Assembly (NCBI GenBank): GCA_963277665.1
Contig: OY728122.1
Coordinates: 2,129,100,024-2,129,164,023, forward strand
Direction of reading: 5' to 3'
DNA length: 64,000 bases
Origin: Viscum album
Lineage: Eukaryota; Streptophyta; Magnoliopsida; Santalales; Viscaceae
The position numbers were made by a program, and so were the translations under genes. Position 1 is the stretch's first letter. Every line of letters begins with the position of its first letter. Below, piece after piece: positions 50,701 to 62,300 of the stretch. The notes under the pieces are model-generated. The model did no database searches. It worked only from the letters and a program-made list of their open reading frames with translations, and had not been told where the DNA came from.

Positions 50701-52282
50701 TAATCTGAACAGTTCCTTTATTTTCAACGACCTGTGCAAGGTAACATTCATTTCCATCTTTTATAAGTTTCTCAGCCTCTTGATATGTTATCAAAAGTAA
50801 GGGTTCATTCCTGTAAACAAACTGAATGTCTTTCTGAAAAGGAACTTCTTTAGCTCTACAGTCAATCTTAGCATGGTAAATAGAGAGCCAATCCATACCC
50901 AGGATAACATCAAACTCAACTAGAGGTAGAACAATAAGGTTTGCAAGTAGGTTCTTTCCACATATAAGGATATGAAGATTCTTATAAATTCTTTTTGCCT
51001 CAACATTTCCCCCAGGTGTTTTTACCAGATGTTCATGAGTCATTTCTTGAGATGGTATTCCCATTTTACTAGAAAAGGTTTCAGATATGAAAGAATGTGT
51101 AGACCCCGAATCAAACAACACACTAGAATAATCTGAAAAAACAAACAAAGTACCTGATACAACTTCATTTGATGGCCCGACATCTGCTGAAGTAGTTGCA
51201 AAGGATTTCACCACCCATTTCTGCTTGTAGTCTAACTGTTTCCCATCACTCAAGCTCTTTGTCGGACACTCGTTTGCATAGTGACCCATCTCATTGCACT
51301 TATAACATTTCACTAACTGTAAATCAAATTTGTTCTTACCTTCACCTTGATCCTTTTCAGTGAAATCACGAGCCTTATGTCCCATCTTACCACATCGGTA
51401 TCACTTTCCAGAATTCAGAAGACATTCCCCAGCATGCCTTTTGCCACATTTATCACAAACTGGAAACATAGTTCTTTTACCATCAGACTTTTTTGAAGAA
51501 TTATTACCTTTCTCCTGCCACCTCGGTCTCTTCTTCTGCTGGTTGTTATAGAAAACTTGGTCATCGGCAAACTCCATTTCCAACTTCTCAGCTCATCGAA
51601 CAAGCTTTTCATAACTTTTAAACTCACGAGAAGCTAATGCCGTTCAATATTTTGGCTATAATCATGAGTAAAAATGATTTATTTTACTATCAAGGTCCCG
51701 GATAAAATTTGGAGCTTACCTTGCCAATCGAGTGAACCTTTATTCATAGGCAGCCACTGAGTCTTCCTCTTGCCTCAATTCCAAGAATTTATTTTCCATC
51801 CTAAGTCGAACAGCCTTAGGAAAATACTTCTCAAGAAATATACATTTGAATTCATCCCAGTCAAGAGCATCAATCTCATCGGCGTCCCTGATATTTTTAA
51901 CCATATACCACCACTGATCTTCTTCACCCTCCAAACGTTAAATGGCAAGACTAACCTTTTGATTGTCTGAACACCCCATGACATCAAAAATCTTCTCAAG
52001 TTCTTTAATCCACCCTTCAGCTAGCACAGGGTCAGATGATCCTCTGAATGATGGTGGATGTTGTCTCATGAAATGTTCCATCACTGACACGTTCCTCTGC
52101 GGTTGATCTGGCTGATGTCGTGCATGGATACCACCACCATTTATCGCTTGAGTCAACTGCGCCATTACTGCAACAAACTGTTCAGTTCCAATTTCGACCA
52201 TTTCTGGATGCTGATTCGGAAGGTTATTTCCTTCTGTATGCCTTCCTAGCACTGCTTCCCTGTTTCCTCTGCGGAAAACCAT
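47794..52282 (-). pseudogene. gag-pol: Nearly intact chromovirus gag-pol
   Basis: From ATG at 52282 to the stop at 47794 the polyprotein stays in one frame except for a single shift at an A7 run (49855-49861). Eleven stops interrupt it: 51938, 51740, 51716, 51662, 51656, 51644, 51593, 51401, 50387, 49447 and 48919 (left base of each). Domains: Gag with GEEDQWW; CCHC knuckle [14 protein letters not shown] (51266-51307) after a damaged one; protease FDSGSTHSF (Asp near 51110); RT with [18 protein letters not shown] and an intact FIDDIL (Asp pair near 50125); RNase H IYSDAS (near 49686); integrase with a zinc finger (48930-49060), then MDFF, SDRDPRF and DGQSERT, whose acidic residues are kept (near 48834, 48651 and 48546); and a C-terminal chromodomain (VLWQNHMIEEATWE) ending PHLFDK. 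Several stops (49447, 48919, 51593) fit C-to-T change of Gln or Arg codons. As it stands it cannot make a full protein, although each catalytic site is preserved. Confidence 0.93.
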
Positions 52283-52405
52283 TCTGAAAAAACATGTCTT
52301 AGATGAAGCTATATGGTAATCTTTAAATGCTATATCATTTTGAAAAAAAAATATTTTTGGATAATCATTTAATAGAATTCTAACTCCTAAAGTTATCTAA
52401 ACCGA

Positions 52406-52417
52406 CCTTTGATACCA
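52406..52417 (-). other. Primer-binding site (initiator Met tRNA type)
   Basis: Minus strand TGGTATCAAAGG, two bases after the 5' LTR end (..CTTATA-GT). Confidence 0.85.
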
Positions 52418-53808
52418 ACTATAAGGCCCCAACCTTAAACCTTACTTAATCTTGAGTTATTACAAGAATACACATTGAGGATCTTTTCGGGTTTAGAGTT
52501 TTAGAGAATTAGATCATAAAACTTGCATTACATTCCACATATAAACCAAGTGGTTACATAAAGATAGTATTCTTCATTCCCATCAAAGGAATCATATTTA
52601 AAATAAAACATTGATTCATTCTTGACACTTCCTTGACACTATCATCATATCATGTACCTTTCCCTTGACCTGTGAAAACATTTCAAAAAAACGTGGGATG
52701 AGCATAAAAAGCTCAGTATGGGTTATAAAAACATGGAAAGGAAACATGAGTTCATATATACATAAGAATGAAATCATAATTTACCCATAATACATAGGCA
52801 CTTTAACATACCTCATAAAATCATGAATAAATCATAGAAATCATAAGACATAAAGGTAACTTGAGGCATCCATAACATTCTTACGTAGGGAGTAACCCTC
52901 TTGGTTACGTTGGGAATACCCATCACAGTATATTCCCTAAATATCTTCGGAGAAACCTTAACGTTTCACTCCTTCACGTTACCCAATGCATTGGAGAGCT
53001 ATAACGGGCTCACCCGCCCTTAGTTTATCACGGAACCACCCATCTTCATAATAATGCCCAAGAACCATAACATAATCATATCACATAAAACATGCATAAA
53101 GAAAACATCAAATTTCCACATTTCAATCACGAGATATCAATACAACACATTGATATAAAAAAATTATGAAAAACATTTTCAATACCAAAATAAAAGAAAA
53201 GTAAAACATGGTATTTATTTTTCTTTTAAAAAGAAGGTATGGCTTGTAGAGGAAGCCGAAACTCATATAACGGTCACGACGGCGGAGAAGTCGTTGTCGC
53301 CGCATACGTACGACAAAAAAATTCCCTTTTGTCATTTAGTAAACGCTTCGTATAAAAAAGATTCCTTTTGAATAAACGTAAAAGTCAAAGTGGTTTATAC
53401 ACCGTATAAAAGAAAGTTGTGTATAAAATAAAATATGCCTCAACGAAAGGAGATTGAGACGAAGTCCCATACCTCGTATCCGACTTGACCCGACCGTTCT
53501 TTAATCTCCTGAATAACAAACTTGAGTTAATATCTACTTGCTTATGATCCTTTTTCAAGTTCATTATTACTTTTATACCATGTTATGAAGATCATTTAAT
53601 CAGTTAAGTTAATAATGTTCATTTTGTCGGTATTTGGTTCTTAAGTCAAAAATAGACTTCTTACACTTACATGTTGTTAATTTGGTCAAAGGTTCATTAT
53701 ATCCAGAATGGTATTCATGATGTAGATATCATATATGTCATATATATCCAGTACATACATGCATTTATAATATTACATAATCATTTAGAGGTAAGAAATG
53801 AAATGCAC

Positions 53809-53846
53809 CGTTCATGGAGACGGTAAGCCGTACGTACGCATGAACG
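53809..53846 (-). other. LTR stem-loop
   Basis: Identical arms and loop to 45573-45610. Confidence 0.75.
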
Positions 53847-54561
53847 CTACTTTCATTTCTATTTCGTATTTTATAGAATGGAATCAAAATGATATAAAGG
53901 TATATTATAATTCCTTTATAATATGATATATAATATCATATTTCCATCCTTTATATGTCCCACATATGGTATTTAACGAATCAAATCACTTTGAGGGGGC
54001 GGTAGTCCTCACTTCCTAAAATGAAGATATCGTGTTTACCAATAATGGAAACCATAAAGGTATGCCCAAAATGAAATAAAAACAGAAGCTTAAGGAAAAC
54101 ATAAACATATTATATATCATATATAAAAATAGTGACATCATAATTGCCACCTTTGAAGGTGTTAAATGAGTGTTGAACAATCATCGTTTCGGGAGGCAGA
54201 ATTTCGCCATCCACGGAAACCGTATGTTCTTTAACCATTTGATGTAGTTGTGTGAGACTGTAGCTCAAATAAATATTACAAAAATATCCTTGTATATTTA
54301 AGATACTGGTGTTGTTACAAAATAAGTAAATAAAAAGAGTTTAGGGGGTTGGAGAAGCAAAATAAAACAAATGAACATGAGAGAATGAATTACATTTAAA
54401 AGTGTAACGCCTTTTGATTTGAGCCTAAAGGCTTCCTTTGAAAGGATTCTGCCCAAAGGGAATCCTCTAGGATGAGGAGAGGGATGTGTAGAGAGTAAAT
54501 GGGCAGGGGTTGGCCGAGCCAAAGGCTTGAGGAGTGTGTGAAATGAGGTAGAGGTGGGGGC

Positions 54562-54571
54562 CTTTTATAAG
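54562..54571 (-). promoter_or_regulatory. LTR TATA box driving the element
   Basis: CTTATAAAAG in the 5' LTR, about 2.1 kb upstream of the primer site, so the transcribed part of the LTR is unusually long. Confidence 0.6.
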
Positions 54572-55992
54572 AGGAGAGGAGGGGCACTTTTGTAAAGTAA
54601 AGAAATATTACTTTATTTGAAAATGTTTTTCGGTTTTAAAAGGTCCCACATTTATATTATTCGTGGATAAGGTGATAAGGGTTCGAAATCCACTCATCCA
54701 ATTGGTTTTGGCCATGTATAGTTCATATATTTTACATTGTCTTTCCATTTTATTTAAATCGTCAAATAATGATCTCATCGCTGCATCATTATTATGTCAT
54801 AAATAATTTAATTTATTTAATGTCTAAAAATCCTAAAACAAATACTATGATGTAGGAAATCGTTTTAGCTTTCCAATGACTATTTATAATCAAATATCTG
54901 ATCTTTATAACCCCATGTAAAAATTGTTTTCGTGAAACATATTATGTTTGTGTCATTTTTACTTTTACATTAAATAAAAAGTTATTTATGTCATTTCCCA
55001 AACAAAATGTCTCCATGGGGTCCCCAAGATGACCCATGGCTTGTATTGGTCGGTCATGACACAAACAATATGGTTGGGACATGTGTCTAGGTCATTTCAT
55101 ATTATTAATGCATTATTTATAACTTAAACTACACTAATTACCACTAATCGCGATTAAAAACTTAATAAGTTACTATTCACCAAAAAATTATTTTAATCTC
55201 ATTGAACCACATTTTACTTCTTAATGACAACCATGTATGTCGGATTTTCAAAATTCAATACACATTAGTGGTAAACTTTCATTTAACTGAAAAATTTGTT
55301 TGCTTGATTACCACTTAGTGGTTTCACTATTCATCAAAAATTGAAGTTTTTCAGAAAATTACCAAAAATTCACCCTAATCTATATTTGATATTCTGAATT
55401 CAAAAATGAAGTCTATTTTAAAAAATTCAAATCATATAAGTCACATTAATTAATTTAATAATTAATTTCCACTGCCAGAGCAAATAGCGTGTTTTTACAA
55501 AACAATAAGTATCAAAAGATTGACACCAGTTTAAGTCTAATTTCAAAGTGAAATTGATTCCAATGACCAACATTGGATTAAATGGTAAAAATATATTCTA
55601 ATTTCAGTTCAAAACCAATTCAAAATATAATCTAATCATATAAATAAATTATATTAAAAAGCAGTTTTGATGTAAAATGCAGTATTTTTCACTATTCATT
55701 AAAAAAAATGAACATTGTCAGAAAAATACCAAAAATTCACACAAGGTAAATTTTGATGTCCCAATCATAAATAATAAGTTTATTTTGACAAACATAGTTT
55801 ATAAAATTGTCAAAATATAGATTCAAAAATGGTTTTCCATCAAAAGGCAGTAAAACAATCTTTTAAGAATATTAGTGTATTCCATGCATAAGATTGTATT
55901 TATTTTCATTTTAAGCCTCTATAACACTATCTTAATCATTAATAGACATAGATAAAAATATCTATTATTCATTACTTACTTGGGATGTTACA

Positions 55993-56041
55993 AAAACTCA
56001 ACTCTTATTATAAATAGAATTTCTATAGAGTATCCAACATA
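55993..56041 (-). other. Leader of the copia-like element with a weak primer site
   Basis: The only piece of the old element's leader left between the young chromovirus and the LTR stub. Minus strand TTGGATACTCTATAG beside the LTR end resembles TTGGTATCAGAGC loosely; I treat it as a possible decayed primer site. Confidence 0.35.
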
Positions 56042-56216
56042 TGTGAACCTTTTCTCCCTAATACGAATTGAAGGACCTCGACCACCTTGAGTGGGGGGTG
56101 AATCAGGGTGTCAAATATTTTTATTATTTACTGGAACTAGTTCCCTCATTGGTAGGATATTTTTTAATTTACTATGATGGATATGTACAGTAATTAAAAC
56201 ATTTACATGAAGAAAT
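56042..56216 (-). repeat. 5' LTR stub of the copia-like element
   Basis: Aligns with 27390-27560 over the GGGGGTGAAT block and up to AGAAAT, where the family-B element inserted at 56217. The rest of this LTR must lie beyond that insertion, outside the window. Confidence 0.6.
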
Positions 56217-57532
56217 TGTAATGACCCAAAGTTTCGTTAATTGAAATCCCTCTTGATCTAATTAAATGAATCTTTATATAAAATTTCAAGATCATTTGTT
56301 TTATGTAAAGAATTTTGACCGTTTCTAATATAGCAGTTAAACAGTGATCACATGATTAGTATAAATATAAGGCTTTAACAAATCCAATTTACTCGGACAA
56401 AAGAAGTGATGACCTCATCCAGTAGAATTTCTCCATATGAAGCCCATTTGTCGGAGCTCAGAAAAGAGGTGGCGTCCTTGGGTTTCTCTCTTGACCAAGC
56501 CCATACTGAGCTTCATCATTCAAGCTCGAACGGGACCATATACTGGAAAAGTGGAAGTTGATAGAGATTACCACTTGAGCGATGTTATCTGAGCCACCCC
56601 AAGAGTCTATAACGATCGAAAACCTTACCCTTAGGTGTTATGCGGTTGTTTTAAGGGGTTATGTAACAAACTTCTAGTACTATGTTCATGTATATGATTT
56701 TTTTGTATATAATAATGAATAAACTTTATTGTCATTATTGACACATTGTAAATAATTTTTTAAGCACAAATAGCATTTTTTTAGTTAATATTCAGCTAAG
56801 AAATCTATTATGATGAATTAATGGATTTTTTAATTAAATAATATTTTAATAAAATATTATTGTTATTATTAAATTAATTTCTATTAAATATAAATGATCT
56901 TATAATTTTATGAATGCAATTGTAATTTTTATTATGATTTAAAGCCATTTTTTGTCAAACCCCGTGAATTTTCGATAAATGTCGGTTTTTTTTAAAGTGA
57001 AAATTAATATATTTAAAAAATTATTTAGATAAAATAAATGTTATTTCTGAAATCCAGACATCGAAATTATCCAATGGTGAATTTTTCATAATTTTTTGAG
57101 ACAGTCAAATTTTTGGGTAAAAATTAAATACCGTTTAAATATATAATGTGTTTTATGACATCATAATGACCCAATAGTGATGTAATAAAATACTATAAGG
57201 TTTAGGTTCGGCTAATATATGTTTTACCATTAAAATAATGTAATTTTTTGTTTTTTTGACTTATTTTACAAAGCATTAATGGACCCCTCAAGACTTATTA
57301 AACATCTTGTCTTTTTAAATTATTTTCCTTTGGAGTGTGACTCACCTCCATATTAGAAACCTCATTATTTTTAGAATTTAGGAAATTGGCCATAACAAAT
57401 ATTGTTTTCCTCTTCCCTTTTCCAAAAACCATGGGTGAAATCCATGATCTGATTTTTCGTTTGGATTAGTTTAATGTAAGGAGTCCCAAACCTAAATAAT
57501 AAAGAATTCACTCACCTTTCCCATATAAACCC

Positions 57533-57539
57533 ACCTAAG
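57533..57539 (+). promoter_or_regulatory. LTR TATA box
   Basis: ATATAAA after a CCTTTCCC stretch in the 5' LTR, upstream of a pyrimidine-rich leader. Confidence 0.5.
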
Positions 57540-57802
57540 CTCATACTTCCTCCTCACTGAAAGCACTTGGAGTTCGTCCAACCTCTTCCCTACTCTATCT
57601 AAAATCCTCCCAAGGTGCCCCAAGCTCCCAAGAATCCACTCTCAAGCCTCTCTCAAGCCTTTGGAAACACACTTCCAAGTAAGGGTTTTTTCTTCCTTTC
57701 TCATTTTTGTCCAATTTTCTTTAGGTTGATTTCCCTTTTAATTTAAATTATGAAGGTTGGGGTATGGGTTCACACCTCCCTCATAATTCCCTCTTTATGT
57801 TT

Positions 57803-58075
57803 GAATGATGGGATACTCCTTTATCTCTCATTAATTTCCTCCCATGTACACCCGTTACTATGCCAAAATTCCGAAATAAACTTCTCTCTCCTCATTTACA
57901 TTCAAGAAATACTTTTGTATCATGAATCTAAATTCGATTACAATTGTTGTTACATGTATCTACATGAACTCCTTACTTTCCATTATATGTAAATATGATG
58001 AGGAACCCCTTTCTCTCTCATCAACCATTTTTATGAATTCTTATGTCACACAGTTACGATGCCGAAATCGCACCG
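57803..58075 (+). repeat. Duplicated leader module, period about 190 bp
   Basis: Blocks GATG-GGA-CCTTTNTCTCTCAT and GTTACNATGCCNAAAT recur in the same order at 57807/57993 and 57854/58052. Confidence 0.6.
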
Positions 58076-58381
58076 ATTTTCTAAGCCAATGCCATTGTGT
58101 AGTGAATACCATGCCCATTTCTCCATCAAGGGTGTTCACCTTTATTCACATTTACTTATTGATTATATTGTTTCATGTATGAATTACACATTCCTTTATC
58201 ATGGAAAAAATGATTATGGTTTATGAATCCATGTTTTGTGATCCATGTGGCACACTTATGCATGAAATGAAATGTTTGAGAAGGGTGTGCCCTTATAGTG
58301 CTCTAATGCATTGGGTAAAGTATAGTATCATGATACGTCATGAGAAAACAGTTTTGACTCATTCTACTTCAAGTGAAACAA

Positions 58382-58466
58382 GGTTTTACTCATGCTTAAT
58401 GTGCAATGAGGGTTTACTCATGCTCCATGTGCAATGAGCCTTGGCTCATGCTAATTCCATGTTAAG
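58382..58466 (+). repeat. Three tandem 28-29-bp units
   Basis: Units start GGTTTTACTCATGCTTAATG (58382), GGTTTACTCATGCTCCATG (58411) and CCTTGGCTCATGCTAATTCC (58439); the first two end GTGCAATGAG. Confidence 0.75.
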
Positions 58467-58854
58467 TGTTGTTGGCACATTTCCATGTTCTGATTATCAT
58501 GCTTTATCATGTTGTTATTTTCATGTTTCTCTTATTTTCTATTAATATACCTATTGTCTAACATGTATTTTACTCCTCATGTATTCCATGTTTATTCCGT
58601 TATTGGGCTTTATAGCTCACCCCTTTTCTTATGCATGTCCTCAGGTTATCCCTTGCAATTCTGTGTATGAGGGAATGTAGTGGTCATGTAATGGAAGCTT
58701 TCAATAAAGATGTTTTATTTCATGTTTTAAGTTGTTATGTAATGATCTTAAGCCCCAAAGACACTAAACCTCTCGATCTTCCCTGTTGTATCAAGTGAAT
58801 AGTTTATGTAATAAATCATGTTTAAGATTGTAAAATAAACAGGGTTGTCATAGT

Positions 58855-58866
58855 TTGTATCAGAGG
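58855..58866 (+). other. Primer-binding site (initiator Met tRNA type)
   Basis: TTGTATCAGAGG, one mismatch to TGGTATCAGAG; two bases after the LTR end if that is 58852. Confidence 0.75.
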
Positions 58867-59366
58867 ATAGGTTTAGTTATTTTTTGGGATTAGGATTAGA
58901 AAACCCTACTAAATCCATAGAGATAAGACTAAGTATAATAAAAACATTCCTATGTTTTGGTATGTGCTGAGTAAGTGGTTTATCAAACAAATACATCCAT
59001 GTCTGGATACGATCAAGTAGAGGCGCCTCTGGCACAAATGTATCCTAGGGGTAAAACCCGAAACCACCACTTTGAGCTAGACTCAAATGGGAACTAGTGC
59101 ACGACAACGGGCCTTGCTACACTCTTGGTTATGAAACTCCCGGAGGATATGTTTTGATAAATTCACAAGCTTAGTATGAACCCTTATTAAGTGAATTAAA
59201 AAAAATTCCCCTAAGAATATATGTTAGAATGCAGATCATGAAAATCCAAGATTGATGCCTATAGACTCATGAGTTATGAAAATAAAAGTTTATTTATAAA
59301 TCATAAACTTTTTTCTTTGGATTACCATTTATGTGTTACCCCTAAGTTTTCCTTTTATTCATTCTA
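58867..59366 (+). other. Untranslated leader between primer site and gag
   Basis: About 500 bp with no open frame of note and no motif I recognise; it ends just before the Gag start codon. Confidence 0.5.
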
Positions 59367-62300
59367 ATGGCTGGTAATAGGAGGACTCGGGCTAACAACC
59401 GATGTGAAGATCAATGTGATGACGGTATTAACGAGATGCCCAATCCAATGGGAGCGGGAATCGCAAAATTTGTCACACTACTCTCTCAGCTAACTCAAGC
59501 TTTGAATAGAAACACGGGTCGAGAGGAACTTCCAAACCCCCTAAGAAGGAACAAGTTGCTATCGAGAGCTTCATGAGACAAAGGCCTCCTACTTTTAGTG
59601 GATCATCCGATCCCATGATCGCTGAACAATGGATCAACTCCATTGAAGAGATATTCTCCATCCGTCAATGTTCTGAACAAGAGAATGTTCTCCTGGGGGC
59701 TTATCGTATGGAGGGTGAAGCTGATCAATGGTGGACGTTGATCAAAAATATGAATCCTGAGGAGGAGATCGAGGCGTTTGAAAGGAAGGATTTCTGGAAG
59801 ATGTTTTTCGATAAATATTTTCCACGTACCCACTGGATTAAGATGGAAAGGGACTTCCTTTCCCTCCATCAAAAAGTAGAAGAATCTATTGGAGTGTAAA
59901 AGGAAAACTTCACATGGATTGCACGATAAGAATCCGGAATTTTCGTTACCCCTGAATGCATGGTTGACCGCTTCTTTGGTGGGATGAAGCCTAGCCTGCC
60001 GAAAGCATTAGTGATCTGTGACTTCGACAGCTATGAGGAAATTGTCGGATGTGCCTTAAAGGTCAAAATGGAGATCGGGGAATCACATGAGTATGATGTG
60101 GACAAGAAGCATAAGGTGGACTTCAATGCTGGCAGTCTGATGGATAAATCCAACGATGCTAAGAAGATCCATCACCCCACTAGCCAAAAGTGCATAAAGA
60201 AGCACCCTAGAAATTTCCTCAAGGGGACGAGGAAATGCTGTAGTTTTGGAAGCAAAGGTCACCTAGCTATTAACTGTCGGCAAGAAAGACCCACGGCTGT
60301 GATAGAGGAGAGGAATGCTCCATTCGAACCTCAACGCGTTGTTCATTGCTACAACTGCAATGAACCGGGGAATTTTAAAATTAGTGCCCTAATCCAAGGG
60401 TTTTCAGGGGCAACCAACATCCTCTAAGGTAGAAAGAAAGAGCTTTTTCCATCACTTCTTCCAAAGTGAACCCCGAGAAAGAAGTGGTGACAGGTACGCT
60501 AGTTATTCATTCAAGAATAGCAAACATAATTTTTTATTCAGGTTCTATGCATTCTATTATATCTCGAAAGTTTAGTATAACAATACCAGCACCACCACAA
60601 ATCATAGAAAAGAAGATTTCGGTGGGTACGGAAAATGGGGCAATCATTCCATCCCATGAATATAAGTCCTATCGTATTATAATATATGGATTGAATTTCC
60701 TGGAGAACCTCTTCATACTCCCTCTGGTGGAATTTGATATAATTCTTGGCATTGATTGGCTTTCCTTATATAGAGCCAATATAAATTGTCGGGAGAGGGA
60801 AATCACACTCCATATGGAGAATCGACCCCCGATTCATTACAATTGTAAGGAGGAAGATGAATCTACTTTCGCTCCATCATCTCAATCATGGATATTACCA
60901 CCCTATGAGCATGCGTATCTGGCTCAAATGATTGAGTCCAAGGAAGAAACCATCCTTGAAGAAATTTCTATTGTGAAGGAATTTGCTGAAGTGTTTCCTG
61001 AGGAACTGCCTAGTCTTACTCCTAGAAGAGATGTTGATTTCTCAATTTAACATATACTAGGGGCGCTAACAATATCCAAGACTCCATATAGAATGGCTGT
61101 CTTGGAGCATGAAGAGTTGACGAAACAACTATAGGAGAATCTGGATAAAGGTTTTATACACCCAAGTGCTTCACCATGGGGTGTACCAGTCCTCTTCGTC
61201 AAGAATAATGATGGGTCAATGCAGCTTTGCATCGATTATCGTGAACTTAACAAAATCACAATAAAGAAAAAGTATCCTCTGGAACGGATCAATGAATTGT
61301 TTGATCAGCTGCGTGGAGCACAATACTTCTCCACAGTAGACTTGCGGTCGGGATATTATCAGGTAAGGGTGAAGAAAGAAGATATCCCCAAGACTGTTTT
61401 TCGCACAAGATATGGGAAATATGAATTCATAGTAACTCTTTTCAGACTCACTAATGCTCCAGTAATCTTCATGGACTTGATTAATAGAGTCTTTATAGAT
61501 TACATCAAAAAATCTGTGGTTGTCTTTATAGATGATATTCTAATATACTCCAAAACTATGGAGGATCATGAGGATCATTTTAAAGCTGTACTAGAGACTT
61601 TGCGCAAGGAGAAGCTCTATGAAAAGTACAACAAGAGTGAGTTCTAGTAGAAGGAGGTCTCATTTTTTGGGCCATATCATCATAAGAAATAGGATATCTA
61701 TGGATCCCTCCAAAATAGATGCAATTGAGAGATGGCCAATGCCAACATCGGTAATGTATATCCGTAGCTTCTTGGGGTTAGATGGATATTATCGACGATT
61801 TGTGAGAAATTTCTCACAATTGTCCAACCCTCTTACCAAGCTAACTCGAATGGGGGTAAAGATTTCTTGGAGTGATAAATGTGAAGAAAGATTCAAGGAG
61901 TTGAAAAAGAGTCTTATCAATACGCCCATGCTCACTTTACCCACAAGTGGGGAACCTTTTGTGGTATTCAGTGCTGCTTCAAAGAAGGGCTTAGGATGTG
62001 TGCTGATGCAGAATGAGAAAGTGATATCATATGCCTCAAGGCAGTTGAAAATCCATCAGTAAAACTATCCAACGCATGATCTAGAGTTGGCGACAGTGAT
62101 CTTTTCCATGAAAATATGGTGGCATTATCTCTATGGGGTGAAATTTGAGATATATACTGACCACAAGAGTCTTAAATATATATTCACATAGAAAAAGCAT
62201 AATATGCGCCAGAGAAGATGGATAGAGATCATCAATGATTATGATTGTTCAATACATTACCACCCTGGGAAAGAGAACAAGGTGGAATATGCCCTAAGTA

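Larger units (their letters stand above)
44184..55992 (-). mobile_element. Young Tekay-like chromovirus, family A, minus strand
   Basis: An 11.8-kb element with two LTRs of about 3571 and 3573 bp that differ by only a few percent by eye, plus primer site, gag-pol and polypurine tract. Flanks are AAAAA (44179-44183) and AAAAC (55993-55997), a four-of-five target duplication. It is the youngest and best-preserved element here. Its target lies in the leader or gag side of the old copia-like element. Confidence 0.92.
52420..55992 (-). repeat. 5' LTR, family A (right copy)
   Basis: Collinear with 44184-47754 over its whole length. It has the same TATA core (54562-54571), stem-loop (53809-53846), palindrome cluster (52892-53019, one palindrome here broken to AAACCTTAACGTTT) and GAGC/GCTC hairpin (52700-52714). 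Its right end ..GATGTTACA at 55992 abuts the old copia-like sequence. Confidence 0.9.
27390..56216 (-). mobile_element. Old copia-like LTR element split by later insertions
   Basis: Three pieces fall in the order expected for a minus-strand LTR element: 5' LTR stub 56042-56216, internal sequence 44183 down to 42967 and then 31293 down to 29563, and 3' LTR 29562 down to 27390. The two LTR pieces share the block GACC-CGACCACC-GGGGGTGAATNAGGGTGT and the run ending AATTAAAACATTNACATG-AGAAA. The gaps between pieces are exactly two complete Tekay elements, and the LTR stub ends at the first base of a third. The rejoined internal region is only about 2.9 kb, with a coiled-coil stretch and gag-type zinc knuckles but no protease, integrase or RT that I can see, so it was non-autonomous or lost pol. 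The copia assignment rests on LTR style and knuckle style only. Confidence 0.6.
56217..58852 (+). repeat. 5' LTR, family B
   Basis: Starts TGTAATGACCCAAAG, as at 63906. It ends near GTTGTCATA (58852); a TG..CA reading would instead end it at 58850. Features: TATA box ATATAAA (57533-57539), a GTAAGGG 5' splice-like site near 57680, two related leader modules about 190 bp apart (57803-57880, 57993-58075), a 28-29-bp triplication (58382-58466), and a GGGCTTTATAGCTC block near 58605. Open frames at 57750-58437 are leader sequence with no domain. Confidence 0.85.
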
